NCBI GenBank assembly: GCA_963277665.1
Contig: OY728165.1
Location: 1,756,866,772 to 1,756,930,771, forward strand
From: Viscum album
Taxonomy: Eukaryota > Streptophyta > Magnoliopsida > Santalales > Viscaceae
DNA: 64,000 bases
Direction: 5' to 3'
Made by a program: the position numbers and the translations under genes. Every line of letters starts with the position of its first letter. The stretch's first letter is position 1. Of the stretch, positions 1 to 10,768 are shown piece by piece. The notes beneath the pieces are model-generated. The model did not search any database. It saw only the letters and a list, made by a program, of their open reading frames with translations, and was not told where the DNA came from.

Positions 1-19
1 TTGTAAGAATAGAACATGG

Positions 20-420
20 TCACCGATGCAGATAGATATCAAAAGAACAAGTCTTCTGATAGTACGGAATGGAGCTACTGATGTGCATAAGAATACCGAT
101 ACACATAATCACTAAAACAAATCATGCTACCAATACAGACAGTTACTGACAGAATTGAGATACTGATAGAAGTCTACCAACAAATTAAGTCTACTGATAC
201 AAGGACAGAGTCAACGATACATTGAGCTACTGATAGACCAAGAGCTACCAATAGATTATGTCTACCGATGGAAGGAGTTACCGATACAGAGTAAGAGCTA
301 CCGATGAATGGAGCTACCGGTACAAGTTCAAAGTTCTACAGATAGAAGATCGCTGCTACACAAAGTCAACCGTACACATTTACCAACAGGAGCTACTAAT
401 GATTAACCAACCAGTCAAAC
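20..420 (+). repeat. ACCGAT motif array in copia 5' LTR
   Basis: Variants of GAGCTACCGATAG and AGTCTACCGATAG recur every 12-25 bases, with drift to CTACTGATAG and CTACCAATAG. One copy near 312-320 is the perfect palindrome TACCGGTA. The same array is present in the 3' LTR. Sirevirus LTRs are known to carry arrays of short palindromic motifs in their regulatory part; equating this array with those is inference. Confidence 0.75.
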
Positions 421-576
421 TCTATACTCTTAATAATATTTATTTATTAATCTAATAGTTACATTTGATGTTTTTAATGTAGTTAATTTTATTTAATGAT
501 ATCTGTTAGCATGTTATGGAACCGTACCTAGTACCAATGAAAAATGTAATCATTCCTTTTTGTCGGAGTTGAAATC

Positions 577-584
577 TATAAAAG
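577..584 (+). promoter_or_regulatory. TATA box of copia 5' LTR
   Basis: TATAAAAG is preceded by a TCGGAG-GAAA context that is repeated in the 3' LTR at 9578-9585, so the box is conserved in both copies. It lies just after the ACCGAT motif array, as expected for the boundary between the U3 regulatory part and the transcript start. Confidence 0.7.
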
Positions 585-1665
585 TGAAGATAAATACTAG
601 CAAAAATGTGAGTATTCGATGGAATGAAAGAGAGAAAATCAAGGAACTAAGAAGGGAGACAAAGGTGAAAAAGAAAAAGGCCCAACAATATTCAAACATG
701 GTGCATTTGCGCAAGGATACATCCATACTCCAAGAAAACTGGACATACTCGAAGCCACTCATTCTAGAGGAAACCACAATCTTGCTTCTTGAGTGAAGAA
801 CTAGAACAAACACTTCATACAATCAGGCTAATAAGTTGAACCAGGAATCATGGAAGAAAAGGATACTCTGTTTTTCAGAACAAAAACCAGAGAAGGATTC
901 ATAATCTTTTCTGACAAATCAAATGAGTCCAGAGCTACACTTCCTACCACTAAATCTATTCTAAACACATTTAAACTTACTTTAATGATTCTTTCTTTTA
1001 CATTTCGAGCTGTGTGTGTACCCTGATTATTTTTCACAAACACTGTCTCCAGAGCTAAACTGGAGGATTCATAAATCCTCACTCAAACTCCATAACTCTA
1101 TTGTTTCCCACTGTGGATAGTGGCAGAGGTCGATTAAGACCTAGACAAGTGTGAGATATTGTTTGTTTCCCATGTAGAACTGTGGTAGTGGCCTTTGTAC
1201 CTGGACAGTGTTTTCACTGTTGTTTTACCCTGATCCAGGGTGTGGATCAATTTATATAAATTTTTTGAGAGGAAAAAGACTTAGCTTGAGACTGAACATC
1301 TTGGTTACATCTGCTATGAATTTTAGTTTAAGTCATAAGGATACTATATATATATATATCATATTCTGCTGCTAACTACTTTGAAATATAATTTGATTTA
1401 AAGTTACTTTTATAGTCAAATTAAAAAGTCTTTATACTTATTGTAAATCAGTTTGTTAGTTTCAAAAGTTAATTTAATCTTCAAATTACATTAACTGAGA
1501 CCTGGTCAATCTTTGAGAAACTAATTGAACATTTACAATATGTATAGATTCACTATAGTTTAACTTTTCTTTTAAATAGGCGTATTTTAAGAGAAATATT
1601 TTTAATATAAATTTTAATTGGAACTCAATTCACCCCCCCTCTTAGTTATCCACTCCGACCAAAAT

Positions 1666-1678
1666 TTGGTACCAAATA
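1666..1678 (+). other. Primer-binding site of copia element (initiator Met tRNA type)
   Basis: TTGGTACCAAAT directly follows the LTR end. The plant initiator-methionine tRNA site usually reads TGGTATCAGAGC; the first half fits and the rest has decayed. Its position immediately after the LTR end supports the call. Confidence 0.65.
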
Positions 1679-1809
1679 TTGTTTTTAATTAATACAGATT
1701 TTCAAAACATTCTGGTTTTCAACTGTGATTTTAGTATCATCTTTAATGATATTAAATTTCTGTTAGTTCTAAATTTTATCTCTTTAAAATTATTTTCTAA
1801 AATCTAGTT

Positions 1810-3540
1810 ATGGACAATAGAACTGAGGGTGATGCTACTAACAAGACACCTTTTTCAATGGTACCAACTATGCCCAGTGGAAACTTAAGATGAAAATTCA
1901 TTTAGAATGTATGGGTTTTGATATCTGGACTACTATAGAGTCTCAATATAAAATTCCAGAAACTAAAAGAACTACTTGGGACGAAGCTACTAATATTTTG
2001 ATCAATAATAATTGTAAATCTTTGAATGCCCTATATTGTGCTTTAAGAGATGAAGAGTTCAATAGAATATCTTCTTCCAAAACTGCCTATGAAATATGGG
2101 ATACTTTAGGTGTTTCTCATGAAGGTACGACCAATGTTAAAGAAATGATATTAAATAAATATACTATTAAATATGATAATTTTAAAATGAAGACTGGTGA
2201 ACCTATTTATGACATGTATGTTAGGTTCAATGAGATTTTCAATATTATGAGCTCACATGGAAAGGTTGTTCTAGGAAAGGAACAAATCATGTGAATCTTG
2301 AGATGTCTACCAGACTGATGGAGGGGAACTTCTGTTTCAATCATAGAATCATGTGACATTGGAGCTCTACCTGTAAAATAGCTTATTGGAAAATTAATGA
2401 TATATGAATAAGAACTCAAGGTGAATAAGGAGTAAGATGATGAACCTAAAAGGAAATTTGTGGCATTCAATTCTACTTCTTTGAAGAGAAAAGAAAAAAA
2501 GAAAATGCATGGACGTACTGAAAATTCAACAAGTGATGATTCAGATTCTAACAGTGATGCTGAAATGGCTCAAATATCCAGGATATTCCTGATGTTTTAT
2601 CGGAAAAACAAGTTCTTCAAAAAATGTAACTACAAATGAAGGTTTGACAACAAAGGTCATTGGAAGAAGGACTAGAAGAAATTTGATAAAGAAGAAGATA
2701 TAGTCTTCTATGAATGCAAGTGGAAAGGACACATCAAGGCTGACTTTCCAAAACTAAAATTCAAAAAGAAACGTGATTATAAGGACAAGTTGTATAAGAA
2801 ATCCATGAAAGCTACTTAGAGTGCTTAAGAGGACACGCCAAGTGAATCTGAAGTTTCTAATTCTGTAATGAATTGTGCCAACATGTGCTTCATGACCAAT
2901 ACCTCTAAGGTACCTCTTTCCCCTATGTAGTATTATTACTATTATGGGAATAACAATGATTCATATAATGATGAAAATATTTCTAAGGATGAATTGATTG
3001 AATATTGTAATATGATGGAAGAAACATGTAATGAACTGAAGGACAAATATAAGTCACTAATGAAACAAAATTTTCTCACTGCCAATGTTAAGTCTACTTT
3101 TGATATAGAAAAAGATAAGAATGTTCAACTGTAGAAGGAAAATACTGAACAAAAAATGTTTAATGAGAATCTTAGAAATGAGTAAGAATATCTCACAAAG
3201 GGAAAATATACACTTACTCAAATGTTGGGTAAAAAAGTTGCACTAATGTACACTACTGGTTTGGGATCTCAACCTGGACAGAGGCAGTTCACTAAAATTC
3301 GGTTTATTCCTAAATCTGGACAAAAATCTGCTAGTTCCAGTTCTGGAAATTCATATGCTTCAACTAGCTATCCATATGGTTATATATAAAATAAATTTTA
3401 TCTTTCAAAATCTATTGATTCTGGAAATTATATGAGACACATAAGAAAAATTTGGGTACCTAAAGCATTGATTTCTAACCTTTTTGGACCCATGAAGATC
3501 TGGGTACCAATGTCATTTTACAACTAAATCTGTTTTGTAG
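1810..3540 (+). pseudogene. gag: Degraded copia gag region
   Basis: Reading starts at ATG 1810 (MDNRTEGDAT...). One extra or missing base near 1850 shifts it into the frame open at 1890-2294, which holds the copia gag core: NYAQWKLKMKIHL, then WDEATNILINN and AYEIWDTL, as in the UBN2-type gag family. After a stop at 2292 the family motif LRCLPD.WRG and GALPVK.LIGKLM continue with several stops. A lysine-rich stretch, a decayed zinc knuckle (2703-2750), an acidic/coiled segment near 2980-3200 and a WVPK linker follow. Gag would form the particle and bind element RNA. Frameshifts and stops make it inactive. Confidence 0.88.
2703..2750 (+). pseudogene. Decayed gag zinc knuckle
   Basis: The reading is VFYECKWKGHIKADFP. 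The usual knuckle is C-X2-C-X4-H-X4-C. Here the second Cys and the His are kept but the first and last Cys positions are both Phe, which would abolish zinc binding. It sits at the usual place, downstream of the gag core and before the protease. Confidence 0.75.
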
Positions 3541-3549
3541 GAAACCTTC

Positions 3550-3768
3550 TTGAAGAGTTCTCACAAAAAGTTATGGTACTTAGACAGTGGATGTTTATGT
3601 CACATGTCTGTAGATTACTCATGCTTCAAGAGTCTAATCAAAGTTGATGGAGTTCATTTCATCTTTGGTGATAACACTAAAGGAAATATCATCGGCCTAG
3701 GCATAATTGGTAACACTGATACAGTTTTAATTTCTAATGTTTTATTTGTTGATGGAATTAAATAAAAT
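3550..3768 (+). pseudogene. Copia aspartic protease fragment
   Basis: The open stretch reads WYLDSGCLCHMSVD, the copia protease start, with the catalytic Asp-Ser-Gly at residues 12-14 (bases 3583-3591). GNIIGLGIIGN and VLISNVLFVDGIK follow, matching the downstream protease strands. The protease would process the Gag-Pol polyprotein. The active-site triad is still present, but the frame stops at 3766 and the surrounding polyprotein is broken. Confidence 0.87.
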
Positions 3769-3769
3769 A

Positions 3770-4457
3770 TTTTAAGTATTTCTCAATTATGTGATGAATG
3801 ATTTAATGTGAAATTTGAATATTATTCTTGTAATGTTTTTAACTCTATTTTTTTTATTATTTTCTTCTTTAAGATATGAAAATGATTATGTTGTTGATCT
3901 GAATTCTTTATCAATGAAAAATGTTACTTGTTTAAATGATTTTCATAAAGAATATCGACATTGGAAAAGATGATTACGACACAGCAACATCCATTCACTT
4001 AGAAAATTTACTAGGAAGAGTTTGGTTAGAGACCTACCCAAACATGAATTACCAAATGAAAAAGTTTGTAATCCCTGTCAAAAGGGAAAGCAACATAGCG
4101 TTTCATTTAAATCAAAGAAAGACGCTTCAACTTCTCAACATCTCGATTTGGTTCACATGGACTTGTTTGGACCTTATATAGTTTCTAGTTTAAATGTGAA
4201 TGATTATTTCTATGTCCTAGTATATGACTTTTTGAGATATACTTGGGTATACTTCTTGGATGACAAGAGTGATTCTTGGTTTTACTTTGTTAAATACCCC
4301 AAATATGAAAAAACCTTAGTGGAGTTATGATTAAGACCCTGGGAAGTGATCATGGTCATGAGTTTGAAAATCACGAGTTTGAATATTACTGCCCACACAA
4401 TGTCTATAATCTTATCTTTTCTACTCCTAGGACACCTCAGTAGAATGGTGTAGTAAG
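3770..4457 (+). pseudogene. Copia integrase, truncated at its C-terminal side
   Basis: Downstream of the protease the reading gives the GAG-pre/zinc-binding part (LRHSNIHSLRKF, then CNPCQKGKQ with the C-X2-C pair). The catalytic core follows: DLVHMDLFGP with the first Asp, RYTWVYFL, and LGSDHGHEFEN with the second Asp. The late core motif appears as STPRTPQ.NGVV, where a Glu is expected next but Arg is read. The frame has stops, and the reading jumps into RNase H near 4457. Integrase would insert the cDNA; this copy cannot. Confidence 0.87.
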
Positions 4458-4775
4458 AAGAAGAATTATGTATCTTTGTCCACTGGTGAAGCAGAATACA
4501 TTGCTGGTGGTGGTTGCTGTGCACAAATTCTGTGGATGAAACACACTCTTTTGGACTATGGATATGTTTTTAAGCATGTGTCTATCAACTGTGATAACAC
4601 TAGTGCAATAAACATTTCGAAGAACCCTGTGTCTCACTCTAGTACCAAACACATTGAAGTAAGGCACCATTTCACGAGAGATCATTACCAAAAGGGTGAT
4701 ATTATTTTTGAGTTTATATGTACTGATCATCAATTAGGTGACATTTTCACCAGACCTTTGTGTTCAGATAGGTAA
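4458..4775 (+). pseudogene. Copia RNase H, C-terminal half
   Basis: The open frame contains STGEAEYIAGG, LWMKHTL, INCDNTSAINISKNP, STKHIEVRHHF and DIFTRPL, the ordered motifs of the copia RNase H end of Pol. The whole reverse transcriptase and the N-terminal RNase H that should precede it are missing. The stop falls shortly after the last conserved motif, so this is the natural end of Pol. Inactive because RT is absent. Confidence 0.9.
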
Positions 4776-4819
4776 AGTTACATTAGACATTAGTTGGGAA
4801 TGATTAACCTTGATTGGTA

Positions 4820-5092
4820 GATACCTCACCGAAGTAACCTCACTGATGTAAATCATCATCGATGTAACCTCACCGATGTAAATCCTCACCGATGTAACCT
4901 CACTGATGTAAATCCTCACCAATGTAACCTCACTGATGTAAATTCTCACCGATGTAACCTCACTAATGTGAATACCTCACCGATGTAAATCCTCACTGAT
5001 GTAACCTCACGGATGTAAATACCTCACCAATGAAACCTCACCGATGTACCTCACTGATAGGAATTCTTACCGATAAACCCTACCGATGAGTG
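4820..5092 (+). repeat. 30-bp minisatellite between pol and third ORF
   Basis: About nine copies of a 30-base unit built from two half units, CCTCACCGATGTAA and CCTCACTGATGTAAAT, with small drift and a loosening of the pattern at the right end. Because 30 is a multiple of three, the minus strand shows a false peptide with a RIYISEVTSV period. The ACCGAT core is shared with the LTR motif arrays of the same element. Confidence 0.9.
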
Positions 5093-5287
5093 CACTGTTT
5101 CAAACTTATGTCTGCGGCTATAATCTGAATCATTTTGTCATTTTTTTCATTCTAATTATTTATTTTATGATTCCTAAATGATAAAAACAAAGTCCTAGCT
5201 ACTTCTCAATCCACCGAGCCTCAAACCCTTTTCCATCAATGTTTACCTCTTGAATCTCTCGAGAACCCTTAATCCCTGAAACCAGAG

Positions 5288-8124
5288 ATGGAAAAAACCA
5301 AACTCCCTACCATCAAATATGTCACTGCTGAGCCGAATGAAAAGAAGTAGAAGTCTGAGCCAGAAGCAAGTGGTACTGTTGGTAGAACTAAGTCGGGTAG
5401 GAAACCAGGGAATCCACATTTGTAGAATAGAGTAATTTTGATTGAAAAAGAGTTGTGCGTTTAATGGTTGATGCCTAGAAAGACTTTAGTACTCAAAGTG
5501 CTGGAAGATCAAAAGTGGGTAGATTTGTTTTCGAACAACAATTGTCTCTACTATCTGAAGCTAGTGAAACAATTTTATGAGTTTGTAAGATTTGAAAAAT
5601 CTGAAGATGAGAATAGAGTAATTGTTTATGTGAATTGAAAGGAGATGTCTTTTTCATCCTTTGAGTGGGATGAATTCCTGAATGTTCCACATGAATGTTT
5701 ATCTGGATATGTCTCTAAACTATGACACCTACAAGTGATATATTCGATTATGAGACTACCTATGAGGAGCTCACCAGTGTTGGAAATCAAAGACAATTAG
5801 TGGCTGCTGAAATGGATGGAGAGAATAGATTGATGTTCAAATTTGTTCAACATGTATTAATACCAAAGAGAGGATACTTTGCGAATTTAAGATATTAGGA
5901 TATATATCTCCTACATATCTTGAGAAATTGTGTAAATTTGAATCTGTGAATATTGTTGATGATTCAAAAGGAAGACATGACAAGGCCAAAATCAAAGACT
6001 AATGACCTATTCTTTGACAAGTTGATCTCAGTGATGATCAATGTGAAAGGTGTAGTAGAGTATCAAGATGAGACAATGGTAGTAAGGAATAATTTTTGTA
6101 TCACAACTACAGTTTTCGAATACATGAAGATAAATTGGAAACCATGGAGAGGAGAGTGGGTCAATGATGACCAGAAGGTGTATGATAAATTTAATCCTAT
6201 GGATCATCCTTCCAGACATAAGGATGTGAGAGATCTAGGTCTAGGAACTGATGATGAAGAACCTAAGTACATTGATGAAAATGAAAAAGAAGAGACTTAT
6301 AAGGATGATGGAAGAGATCCGGAATTGCCTTCATGTCCTGCTAATGAAATTGATTCTTCAGAAAAGGAAGCCTTAATAGAAGAAGAGACACATGCTGATG
6401 AGGAAGACCAGCTATCCCCTGAGCATAAAGATGAAAAGGATAATGAATCTGAAGCCTCTGATTCTTTCTATTTAAGTCTGATTCCATTAATTGGAAACTC
6501 AGTTGTGCCTACTGAGGATGTAGTAAGAGAAATCGAAGAAGTGGTACCTAATCTAGAGCACCCTCCAGCTGTTGTAGAATGAAAAATTGATTGTAAAAGA
6601 TTCTCCTCAGGAAAAACGACCCGCTGAGAATACCCTTGTTGTAAAATAGAATGCACCAATTGAGGGGGAGCATCAAACCATGTTTGGAAGTGTTATAGTG
6701 GATGTTGATATTGAGGATTGGGCAGAAGACACAGGTTTTGTGGTCAGTGGATTATACTATCCTGATTCTGATAATGAGGCATCTCTAAATAGAGCAAAAA
6801 TCATTTATGAGGTTGAGTCTAAGTTACTATATAAATATTTGGTCCGTATGCATGACATGGAAACATTGAAGAAAAATCATAAGGACAGTTTTGTGGAAGA
6901 GGTATTGAAGATGGATGTTTCTCTGGTATCATCAATTCAATTGATCATGACTGACTTAGTGATCCTTTTAGCATTTGAAAGATAACCTGTTATAATTTAT
7001 CCTACTGATATGATCACCGGGGCTGACCTTTTATCCTTAAAGGATTAGCTGAATGAGTCCTTTAGTGATTCTGTTGTTGAGTTGATGCACTGATTTGTTG
7101 AAGAGATGAGTAACATGGAAAAATCATTTGAACTCTCCCTAGGTTGTAATTTGTCAACCATTGTGGCAGAAATCGTGGAAGTTGTTACAGACTTCCATAC
7201 TCAAGTATCTAAACTAGAAGAGGATCATGATGCTATAAACAAATATGTTGTCTCTTTGTACTCTTACATGAGTTCAAAACCACAATAATACAACGACTTA
7301 GCCTATGACATGAGTGTTGTAAGCCAGATGTTTTTACTGTTTGAAGGTTTTAAAACATCTATGAATGATCATGTTAAAAACCAGGATTCCCAATTACAAA
7401 ATCTTTTTGGTGGGATGACCAAAAACTTCATCAAAATATTAACCTTCTCTAGTGATTCTGTTTCTTCTAAACCCTCAGGGGATTTGAATCAGATTCAAGC
7501 TGGGATAAAAGAGGAGCTTGGTTCAGCTTCAAATAGTGGATCTGTAGACTCATCTGACCTGATCAAAGTTGTGCTTTTTAATAAAGATTCATCTTGAGAA
7601 ATAATAAAGATAGTCTAAGACTATATGAGAGAATCTTCTGCCTCTCAAAAAGAAGTGAATGAAAAGGTGGACTCCAATTTCCAAAATATGTACACGAAGC
7701 ACCAGCTCAACATTCACTTCAAACTCATGTTGGAAAACCTGAAGTTACCCCTGTAATTGAAGCCTTCAGAGAGCATGTCAGAAAACTAAGGTAATTAACT
7801 CCAGTGTTGAAAAAATTCATGGAGAACAAGGATGACTTCATATCTTCTATGGATAGAGGAAGAGGAATGATTATAGATTTCAGAAATATTTTTCTTCCTT
7901 TTCTTCATATTGATGATTGGCCAGTGATTGTATCTCCAGCCTTACATGCCTCTACCTCTACTGCTTCTCCTGTTCAGATGACTCCATCCAAATCCATTCG
8001 AATTCTTACACCTATGATCACTCAAAGAACTCCTCCGTACATGCTAGTCACAGTTTCAGTGGATCAGCCTCCTGTGATCATATCTGAAATTCCTAAGCCC
8101 TTCACCAAAATCCACACCACCTGA
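5288..8124 (+). pseudogene. Degraded third ORF (envelope-like/'plant transposon protein' type) of Sirevirus-like element
   Basis: After pol a long reading begins at ATG 5288 (MEKTKLPTIKYVTAEP) and is broken by many stops. Longest open pieces are 5953-6582, 6680-6985, 7106-7288, 7310-7597 and 7804-8124. The early part (WVDLFSNNNCLYYLKLVKQF, with FEWDEFLNVP further on) resembles the ORF often annotated as putative plant transposon protein. It is followed by a strongly acidic Glu/Asp/Ser stretch (about 6240-6580), helical segments (7106-7600) and a Pro/Ser/Thr-rich tail (about 7920-8120). A frame in this position is typical of Sireviruses, where it has been called envelope-like. No clear signal peptide or membrane span is visible. 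Function is unknown. Confidence 0.6.
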
Positions 8125-8149
8125 ATCATCTTCTTATCCAAATAAAAAA

Positions 8150-8613
8150 TCTCACATTGAGGACGTGTATTGAACATGTGGCTAAAATTTTTTATAGGAA
8201 TCCCTTGTATTTTGTTTTAATTCTCTGTACCCTTTTTAAACATTTAATACAAGTAGCATTCTCTTATTTCTCATTTTGTTTCTATTCAATTTATTGATTC
8301 CCACGTTTTTATTATCACAAAAGGGAAGAAATATTCTTCAACGATTCTACAAAAGGGGAGAAATTTTATCAAAGTTCGAAAGAGATGGAAATAGTCACCC
8401 AGGGGGAGAAATATTATCTACGGGAAAGCTACAATGCTTTCCCCCTTTGATATCATTGCATTTAATTTTACCTCTGATATCATTCCTTTTAATTACACCC
8501 CAGATACATTATATTCTATAACATACTGTTTTCTCTGAGATAATTTCATTTAATGATATATCCTCTCACACAGGAACTTTTTTTTAAACTATAATATCAT
8601 AAGTTGTGATTAT
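8150..8613 (+). other. Non-coding leader to 3' LTR with multiplied polypurine tracts
   Basis: No coding sense is seen. Three PPT-like motifs occur before the true tract: AAAAGGGAAGAAAT (8319-8332), AAAAGGGGAGAAATT (8351-8365) and AGGGGGAGAAAT (8401-8412). Repeated PPT-like motifs upstream of the 3' LTR are a described trait of Sireviruses. Confidence 0.7.
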
Positions 8614-8628
8614 CAAAAAGGGGGAGAT
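8614..8628 (+). other. Polypurine tract of copia element
   Basis: CAAAAAGGGGGAGAT lies immediately before the TGTTGACC start of the 3' LTR. This is the expected primer for plus-strand DNA synthesis and fixes the internal/LTR boundary. Confidence 0.88.
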
Positions 8629-8879
8629 TGTTGACCTCACCTGTTTTGATAATCCAAATTATGCTTTCATATACTTTGATAATCCCAATTAATGTTTATC
8701 AATTTTCATATTCACTCAATATATGATATAATATTATCATGATGATAATAATATTAAAATAATCCTTGAGATATATTAATCAATGTTTATCTTTGTTTAT
8801 ATAAGTTTTGTAGTAATTATAACCCATTGAGATATGTTTTGCATAAAACAGATAAATGTTAATCACTGATCTGCATATA

Positions 8880-9385
8880 GCTACTAATAACAGAGCTACC
8901 AGTACTTAGTCTACCGATAGACTTAGTCTACCGATAGAAAGAGTCACCGATAAGCTACGTTCACCTATATGTACAGAGCTACCGATAAGTACAAGTCCAC
9001 CGTAAATAATAGAACAAGGTCACCAATGTAGATAACTATCAAAAGAAAAAGTCTTATGATAGTACACAATGGATATACCTATGTGAATAAGCCTACCAAT
9101 ACACATAATCACTGAAACAAAGCAAGATACCAATACAGACAGTTAACGAGAGAATTGAGTTACTGATAGAAGTCTACAGATAGAGTAAGTCTACTAATAC
9201 AAAGACATAGTCACCGATACATCGGGCTACTTATAGACCAATAGCTAATGATAGAGTAAGACTACCGATAGATGGACTTATCGATATAGAGTAAGAGCTT
9301 CTGATTCAAGGAGATACATATACAAGTTCAAAGAGCTACCGATAGAAGATAGCTACTATAAAAAGTCCACCATACACATTTACCA
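8880..9385 (+). repeat. ACCGAT motif array in copia 3' LTR
   Basis: This is the second copy of the degenerate array, with units such as AGTCTACCGATAGA and GAGCTACCGATA. In this full-length LTR the array can be seen from its beginning, and it ends about 200 bases before the TATA box. Confidence 0.72.
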
Positions 9386-9577
9386 ACAGGAGCTACTAAT
9401 GATTGACTAACCAGTCAAACTATATACTCTCAATAATATTTATTTATTAAGAAAAAATTTATATTTAATGTTTTTAATGATTTTAATGTTATTTAATGAT
9501 AACTTTTTTCATGTTAGGGAACCGTACCGAGTACCCATGCAAAAAAGAAATCATTCCTTTTTTTCGGAGCTGAAAGC

Positions 9578-9585
9578 TATAAAAG
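9578..9585 (+). promoter_or_regulatory. TATA box of copia 3' LTR
   Basis: TATAAAAG sits in the same context as the 5' LTR copy at 577-584. Conservation in both LTRs supports a former promoter role. Confidence 0.68.
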
Positions 9586-10664
9586 GGAAGATATAGACCA
9601 AGCAAAAATCTGTGTAGTCGATGGAATGAAAGTGAGAGAATCAAGGAACTAAGAAGGCACACGAAGGTCAAAAATAAAAAGGCCCAAAAGCATTCATACT
9701 TAGGGCATTTTCCCAAGGCTACATCTATACTCCAATAACACTAGACATAATCGAAGCCAATCATTCTAGAGAAAACCACAATCTTGTATCTTAAGCAAAG
9801 AACTACACCAAACACTTCATGCACTCAGGCTGATAAGCTGTACTTGGAATCATGGAAGAAAACTATAATATGTTTTTCAGAACAAAAACCAGAGAAGGAA
9901 TCATAAGCTTTTCTGACCAGTCAATCAAGTCCAGAGCTATACTGTCAATCACTAAATCTTATCTAAACACATTCACGCTTACTTTAGTGATTCATTCTAT
10001 TACAATTCATGCAGTGTGTGTACCCTGATTATTTTACACACACAATGACTCCAAAGCTAAACTGGAGGATTCATAAATCCTCATTCAATCTCCATAACTC
10101 TCTTGTTTCCCACTGTGGATAGTGGTAGAGGATGAGTAAGACCTGGATAACTGTGAGAAGTTGTTTATTTTCCCACGTAGAATTTTGGTAGAGTTCTTTG
10201 TACCTAGATAGTGTGTTCACTATTGTTTTACCCCGATCCAGGGAATAGATCAATTTATATAAATTTATTGAGAGGACTATGTCTCGGCTTGAGACTGAAC
10301 CTCTTGGTTACATCTTCTGTGCATTTTATTTTAAGTCATAAGTATACTATATATATATTTCATATTCCAATGCTAACTACATTGACATAAAATTTGTTTT
10401 AAAGTTACTTTGACAGTTAAATTAGAAAGTGTTTATACTTATTTTAAATCCATAAGTTAGTTTCAAAGGATAATTTTATCATCAGATTACATTAATTGAG
10501 ACCTAATCAATCTTTGAGAAACTAATTTCACATTTACACTCTATATAGAATCACTATAGTTTAACTTTGTTTTTAAATAGGGTGATGTTAAGAGAAATAT
10601 TTTTAATAGAAATTTTAATTGGAACTCAATTCACCCCCCTCTTGAGTATCTACTCTGACCAACA

Positions 10665-10768
10665 AGATGCTAAGTTAAAATGACCATTTTACCCCTCATG
10701 AGCATCCAACAGCAAAAAATACCAATTCCTTCTTAAAATGACTGCTCGAAAAAACAAGAGTTCTTACA
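10665..10768 (-). mobile_element. Fragment of 3' LTR of gypsy-like element G
   Basis: This segment matches 14100-14207: both contain TGACCATTTTA, GCATCCAACAG and a run ending near GTTCT(T/A)AC. Read on the minus strand it starts TGTAAGAACTC at 10768. Its other side is cut exactly at the copia 3' LTR end, so the rest of this LTR should lie beyond the copia element, left of the window. Confidence 0.78.

Larger units (their letters stand above)
1..1664 (+). mobile_element. 5' LTR of Sirevirus-like copia element (left end outside window)
   Basis: This stretch aligns collinearly, at an offset of almost exactly 9000 bases, with the 3' LTR at 8629-10664, so about the first 370 bases of the LTR lie outside the window. 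It ends in ...CCGACCAAAA, against ...TGACCAACA in the 3' copy, and a primer-binding site follows at once. A sample near the left end differs at roughly one base in six by eye, so the insertion is old. The first 400 bases carry an array of ACCGAT-type motifs. A TATA box lies at 577-584. Short ORFs here are chance readings of repeat DNA. Confidence 0.9.
8629..10664 (+). mobile_element. 3' LTR of Sirevirus-like copia element
   Basis: The LTR runs from TGTTGACCTCACC to TCTGACCAACA, 2036 bases, and matches the partial 5' LTR throughout. It contains the ACCGAT array (about 8880-9380), the TATA box at 9578-9585 and the conserved end CACCCCCCTCTTGAGTATC. Sequence immediately after it (AGATG...) resumes the LTR of element G, showing that the copia element inserted into G. 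Confidence 0.92.

Noticed and set aside
258..455. 65-codon plus-strand ORF in the copia 5' LTR
   Set aside because: Reads through the ACCGAT array (SYRYR, TDEWSYRY) and is not open in the 3' LTR copy.
550..822. ORFs on both strands near the copia TATA box
   Set aside because: LTR sequence; the counterparts at 9489-9716 differ in frame and length.
4764..4949. Minus-strand peptide with a RIYISEVTSV repeat
   Set aside because: It is only the reverse reading of the 30-bp minisatellite, whose length is a multiple of three.
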